A stretch of DNA of 64,000 nucleotides from JAHQVK01 sp039819565 (lineage in GTDB: Bacteria; Myxococcota; Kuafuiibacteriia; Kuafuiibacteriales; Kuafuiibacteriaceae), in assembly GCA_039819565.1 (NCBI GenBank), contig JBCBRU010000001.1:4873-68872 (forward strand), in the 5' to 3' direction. Below the pieces are notes generated by a model that saw only the letters and a list, made by a program, of their open reading frames with translations, searched no databases and had not been told where the DNA came from. Shown here piece after piece: positions 60,757 through 64,000 of this stretch; position 1 is the first letter of the stretch, and every line of letters begins with the position of its first letter. The translations under genes were made by a program, and so were the position numbers.

Positions 60757-62175
60757 GTGCCGGACGTCGACGAACAAACCGTGCTCGTCGTCGACGACGA
60801 GGCCAACCTCCGCAAGGTCCTCAGCGCCCTGCTCCGTCGCGACGGCTTTCGCGTCCTCACCGCTCCCGACGGAGAAGAGGCTTGGGGACTGTTGAGCGAT
60901 GAGCGGATCGACGTGGTGCTCAGCGACCTACGGATGCCGGGGCTCGACGGCATTCAGCTCCTGGAACGCATCAATCACCGATACCGCGGCCTGCCCGTGG
61001 TGATGCTGACCGCCCACGGCACCGTCGACACCGCCGTCGACGCCATGAAGCTGGGCGCTTTCGACTACCTGACCAAGCCCTTTGACCGCGACGAGCTCCG
61101 AAACAGCATCGCCAAGGCCGCCGCGCATGCCCGGCTTCGAGACTCGGAACCGGGCGTTCAGCACGTGGGGCGCGGGAGCCGCTTCGGTATCGTGGGACGC
61201 AGCCCCGCGCTCGACGACGTTTTTCGTACCATCGAGAAGGTCGCGGCCAGCCCCACGACGGTGCTCATCACGGGCGAGTCCGGCACCGGCAAGGAGCTGA
61301 TCGCCGACGCTCTGCACAGCCAGTCCCCGCGCGTCGCCAAACCGCTCATCAAGATCAACTGCGCCGCCATTCCCAAGGACCTCATCGAGTCGGAGCTCTT
61401 CGGCTACGAGAAGGGAGCCTTTACCGGGGCCGTGACCAGCAAGCCCGGTCGCTTCGAGCTCGCCCACGAAGGCACCTTGTTCCTGGACGAAATCAACTCG
61501 ATCCCCCTCGAGATGCAGGTCAAGTTGCTGCGGGCGCTCCAGTCGGGGACCTTCGAACGGGTGGGCGGCGTGAGCACCACGGCGGTCGACGTCCGACTGG
61601 TGGCAGCCAGCAACCGGGACCTGACCGCGGAGGTGGCCCAGGGGCGCTTTCGCGAAGACCTCTTCTATCGGCTCAACGTCGTGCACATTCATCTTCCCCC
61701 GCTTCGTGAGCGTCGGGACGATCTGCGGCTGCTGGTCGAGCGCTTCGTCGAGAAGTTCAACGCCCGCCTCGGAAAGCAGGTGCGGGGGGTTACGGAGGCC
61801 GCCTTCGAGCGCTTCATGAGCTACGACTGGCCCGGCAACATCCGCGAGCTCGAGAACGTCATCGAACGAGCCGTGCTCTTTGCCGAGGACGAAGAGATCA
61901 CCGAGGACGAGCTCCCCAACGCGCTCCGAGACCTCACCCCGACCCCTGAGGCTCGCCTCGAAACCGTCGATGGCGGCGCACGCGAGCCCCCCGTCGGGCC
62001 CCTCAAGGAGATCGTTCGGCGCCACACCCACTCCCTCGAGCGCGATCTCATCGGCCGTGCCCTTCGAGAGACGGGCGGCAACGTGACCAAAGCGGCACGG
62101 CGCCTCGAGATCTCGCGCAAGAGCCTGCAGAACAAAATGAAGGACTTCGGTCTTCGGTCGGATGACGAGGACTAG
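60757..62175 (+). CDS. NtrC-family sigma-54-dependent response regulator
   Basis: From the GTG at 60757, 472 residues. A receiver domain (phosphoacceptor Asp57 in S-D-L-R-M-P-G, Lys107 in T-K-P-F), a complete AAA+ domain (G-E-S-G-T-G-K-E at 173-180, G-A-F-T-G-A at 220-225) and a Fis-type helix-turn-helix at the C-terminus (G-G-N-V-T-K-A-A-R-R-L-E-I-S-R-K-S-L). It should activate sigma-54 promoters when phosphorylated. No histidine kinase gene is adjacent, so the signal is unknown. Confidence 0.95.
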   Translation: MPDVDEQTVLVVDDEANLRKVLSALLRRDGFRVLTAPDGEEAWGLLSDERIDVVLSDLRMPGLDGIQLLERINHRYRGLPVVMLTAHGTVDTAVDAMKLGAFDYLTKPFDRDELRNSIAKAAAHARLRDSEPGVQHVGRGSRFGIVGRSPALDDVFRTIEKVAASPTTVLITGESGTGKELIADALHSQSPRVAKPLIKINCAAIPKDLIESELFGYEKGAFTGAVTSKPGRFELAHEGTLFLDEINSIPLEMQVKLLRALQSGTFERVGGVSTTAVDVRLVAASNRDLTAEVAQGRFREDLFYRLNVVHIHLPPLRERRDDLRLLVERFVEKFNARLGKQVRGVTEAAFERFMSYDWPGNIRELENVIERAVLFAEDEEITEDELPNALRDLTPTPEARLETVDGGAREPPVGPLKEIVRRHTHSLERDLIGRALRETGGNVTKAARRLEISRKSLQNKMKDFGLRSDDED

Positions 62176-62267
62176 CGCACACTTCCCTAAGGGCTTAGCG
62201 AAGCCTGGCTCCGGTTCCGAAGGGCGCGGCCGCTCCCCACGACGCCGCTTCGGTTGACGGCGCGGGC

Positions 62268-63119
62268 ATGGGGCGGGACACGCATCGCATGAGCACATCG
62301 GCTCTCGTCGAGCTCGCCCTGGCCGAGGACATCGGCCCTGGCGATCTCACCTCCGCCCTCATCCCCGCCGATCACCAAGGTCGAGCCGTCCTCCTCGCCA
62401 AGACCTCACTCGTCTTTTCGGGGAGCGAAGTCTTCGAGATGGTGTTCAGCCAGGTCGACCCGTCGGTGCAAGTCCGATTTCACCATAGCGACGGGGCTAG
62501 CCTCGAGCCGGGGACCGAGGTGGCTGAAGTCACGGGCCCCACGCGAAGCCTCCTAATCGGCGAGCGAACCGCCCTCAATTTCGTGCAGCGACTCTCCGGC
62601 GTCGCGACCATGGCTCGGGCCGCTTCTTCGGCCGTCTCAGGCTCTCGAGCTCGAGTCGTCGACACCCGTAAAACCACCCCGGGGTTTCGGGTTCTGGAGA
62701 AGGCGGCGGTCGTGCACGGAGGGGCAGCGAACCACCGTTTCGGGCTCTTCGACGGCGTGATGGTCAAGGACAACCATGTCGACGCGATGGGAGGCATCGG
62801 GCCCGCGGTGGCCGCAGCCCGGCGCGTGGCCCACCACCTCGTCAAGATCGAGGTCGAAGTCCGCAGTCTGGCCGAGCTCGATGCCGCCCTGGAGGCGAGG
62901 GCCGACGTCGTCTTGCTCGACAACATGGACGACGCGACCCTGCGCGCCGCCGTCGAGAAGAACCGCGGCGCGGAGCGTCCGGCCGTTCTGGAGGCTTCAG
63001 GTGGCGTCACCCTCGAGCGACTCCCCGACCTCGCGGACACGGGGGTGGATCTCATCTCCATGGGAGCCCTCACCCACAGCGCTCCGGCCGCCGACCTCTC
63101 TCTCAAGTATCGCTCGTGA
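62268..63119 (+). CDS. nadC: Nicotinate-nucleotide (quinolinate) phosphoribosyltransferase
   Basis: A 283-residue enzyme that forms nicotinate mononucleotide from quinolinate and PRPP in NAD synthesis. Motifs: L-A-E-D-I-G-P-G-D-L-T near the N-terminus, R-T-A-L-N-F-V-Q-R-L-S-G-V-A-T, D-T-R-K-T-T-P-G-F-R and the H-R-F-G-L-F-D-G-V-M-V-K-D-N-H block, then M-G-A-L-T-H-S. ATG 62289 is an alternative start. It overlaps birA as GTGA (63116-63119). Confidence 0.96.
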   Translation: MGRDTHRMSTSALVELALAEDIGPGDLTSALIPADHQGRAVLLAKTSLVFSGSEVFEMVFSQVDPSVQVRFHHSDGASLEPGTEVAEVTGPTRSLLIGERTALNFVQRLSGVATMARAASSAVSGSRARVVDTRKTTPGFRVLEKAAVVHGGAANHRFGLFDGVMVKDNHVDAMGGIGPAVAAARRVAHHLVKIEVEVRSLAELDAALEARADVVLLDNMDDATLRAAVEKNRGAERPAVLEASGGVTLERLPDLADTGVDLISMGALTHSAPAADLSLKYRS

Positions 63120-63886
63120 CTCGGCTCAGCTTCGCTCTGGAACACCACGCAACCTTGCCCAGCACCAATGACCGAGCGCTCGCTCGGGCGCGTGAGGGCG
63201 CCACCGAAGGTCTCGTGGTGCTGGCGGATGCTCAGACCCAGGGCCGAGGCCAGCGCGGCGCTCACTGGTACTCGCCGCCGGACGATGGTCTCTACGCAAG
63301 TATTCTACTTCGACCCCGCATGCCCCCCGAGAGCTTCGCGTTCATGACCTTGGCGGCCGGCGTGGCCGTCGTCGACGCGATCGAAGCCTCGCTTCCTGGG
63401 GCCGTCGGCCTGAAGTGGCCGAACGATGTCCTCCTCGCCGAAGGCCCGGACCAGGGCGCCAAGGTCGGAGGCATCCTGGTCGAAGGCTCAGCGGGCGCCC
63501 GGGTGGAGCACGCCGTGGTGGGCGTGGGGCTGAACCTTCGAGGTCACCCTGGGGACAAGGAGCGAAGGGCTCGAGCGCTGAGCTCGGCCGGAGAAGCTCC
63601 CACCCGTGAAGCCTTCCTGGCGGTCCTGGAGAGCACCCTGGGACAGTACCTATCCGTCCTCGAGGGGCGCGGAACCGGCGCCCTCTTGGAGGCCTGGCAC
63701 CACCGAGCCCTCGGTCTGAACGACGAGGTGGACCTGCTCTCCGAGGGCGCCGTCCAGGTGGGAACCCTGCTCGGATTGGACTCTCAGGGCCGCGTGAGGG
63801 CACGCCTCGACGACGACATTCGGACCTTCGACCACGTGAAAATGCGGCTCGGTCTCGAGCGGAGGTGGCTGAGCTTTCCGCCTTGA
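63116..63886 (+). CDS. birA: Biotin--protein ligase (monofunctional BirA)
   Basis: A 256-residue enzyme that attaches biotin to carboxylase carrier domains. Conserved segments: S-T-N-D near the start, Q-G-R-G-Q-R-G (biotin/AMP loop), L-K-W-P-N-D-V-L-L and K-V-G-G-I-L-V-E. There is no N-terminal helix-turn-helix, so it does not repress biotin genes itself. The GTG start overlaps the nadC stop. Its TGA lies inside the -35 box of the tRNA-Ala promoter. Confidence 0.96.
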   Translation: MTRLSFALEHHATLPSTNDRALARAREGATEGLVVLADAQTQGRGQRGAHWYSPPDDGLYASILLRPRMPPESFAFMTLAAGVAVVDAIEASLPGAVGLKWPNDVLLAEGPDQGAKVGGILVEGSAGARVEHAVVGVGLNLRGHPGDKERRARALSSAGEAPTREAFLAVLESTLGQYLSVLEGRGTGALLEAWHHRALGLNDEVDLLSEGAVQVGTLLGLDSQGRVRARLDDDIRTFDHVKMRLGLERRWLSFPP

Positions 63887-63911
63887 CAGCCCCTCCGACC
63901 ACTTCTAGAAG
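63883..63911 (+). promoter_or_regulatory. Near-consensus sigma-70 promoter for tRNA-Ala
   Basis: A perfect TTGACA (63883-63888), 17 bases of spacer and TAGAAG (63906-63911), with the tRNA 5' end 14 bases downstream. The -35 box overlaps the birA stop codon. Confidence 0.75.
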
Positions 63912-63924
63912 GGCAATCCGTTTC

Positions 63925-63997
<73 letters not shown>

Positions 63998-64000
63998 TCC

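Overview
The window is a gene-dense, GC-rich bacterial chromosome segment with almost no non-coding space. No CRISPR array, insertion sequence, integrase, phage gene or rRNA was seen. The gene content suggests a Myxococcota (former Deltaproteobacteria) chromosome, possibly near the Sandaracinaceae. The clues are many lipoproteins with Asp-x-Gly/Pro tethers after the lipidated Cys, FHA proteins, an NtrC-type regulator, a very long coiled-coil protein, SH3 plus beta-barrel envelope proteins, and a greA-recG-pheS-pheT-merR-ihfA block. The taxon is an inference from this style and not a database match.

Layout. 1-4.1 kb: the end of a beta-lactamase-family serine hydrolase coupled to pabB, then an alpha/beta hydrolase and a YpfJ-type zinc peptidase on the other strand. 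4.1-10.1 kb: a TPR protein, the ruvC-ruvA-ruvB resolvasome cluster and an oligopeptidase B-like peptidase. 10.1-16.3 kb: an envelope trio (short exported protein, truncated TolC-like protein, lamin-tail lipoprotein), larE, an FHA protein, an outer-membrane protein, and a JAMM protease fused to a domain resembling the ATP-sulfurylase N-terminal PUA-like domain. 16.3-21.6 kb: a roughly 1770-residue coiled-coil protein with a methyltransferase-like head, translationally coupled to the JAMM gene. 21.7-24.5 kb: a coupled amidohydrolase pair in which one member lacks the metal-binding HxH motif. 24.6-31.9 kb: an envelope region with lipoproteins, a parvulin-type PPIase, an SH3/beta-barrel protein, a five-haem-motif cytochrome and tRNA-Arg(CCG).

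31.9-44.9 kb: core genes, namely tRNA-Cys(GCA), ihfA, a MerR regulator, pheT, pheS, recG, greA, the membrane pyrophosphatase hppA, psd and a one-Cys Bcp peroxiredoxin with a histone-H1-like tail. 45-48.3 kb: an outer-membrane beta-barrel fused to a peptidase-like periplasmic region, coupled to an EcsC-like gene. 48.3-56.3 kb: an SNF2-family ATPase, an M16 protease pair (one catalytic, one not) and a membrane-anchored subtilisin. 56.3-56.8 kb: a gene-free stretch with several hairpins and a clear intrinsic terminator. 56.8-64 kb: a VTT membrane protein, an FHA protein with a crippled AAA+ module, a membrane protein, a lipoprotein hydrolase whose nucleophile Ser is Gly, an NtrC-family regulator, nadC, birA and tRNA-Ala(GGC) with a near-consensus promoter.

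Two themes recur. The first is start/stop overlap between consecutive genes (ATGA, GTGA, TGATG). The second is an intact enzyme beside, or replaced by, a catalytically degenerate relative (amidohydrolases, M16 proteases, the FHA-AAA+ protein, the Gly-nucleophile hydrolase, the peptidase-like barrel). The JAMM/PUA-like fusion with its coiled-coil partner is the best candidate for an undescribed system.
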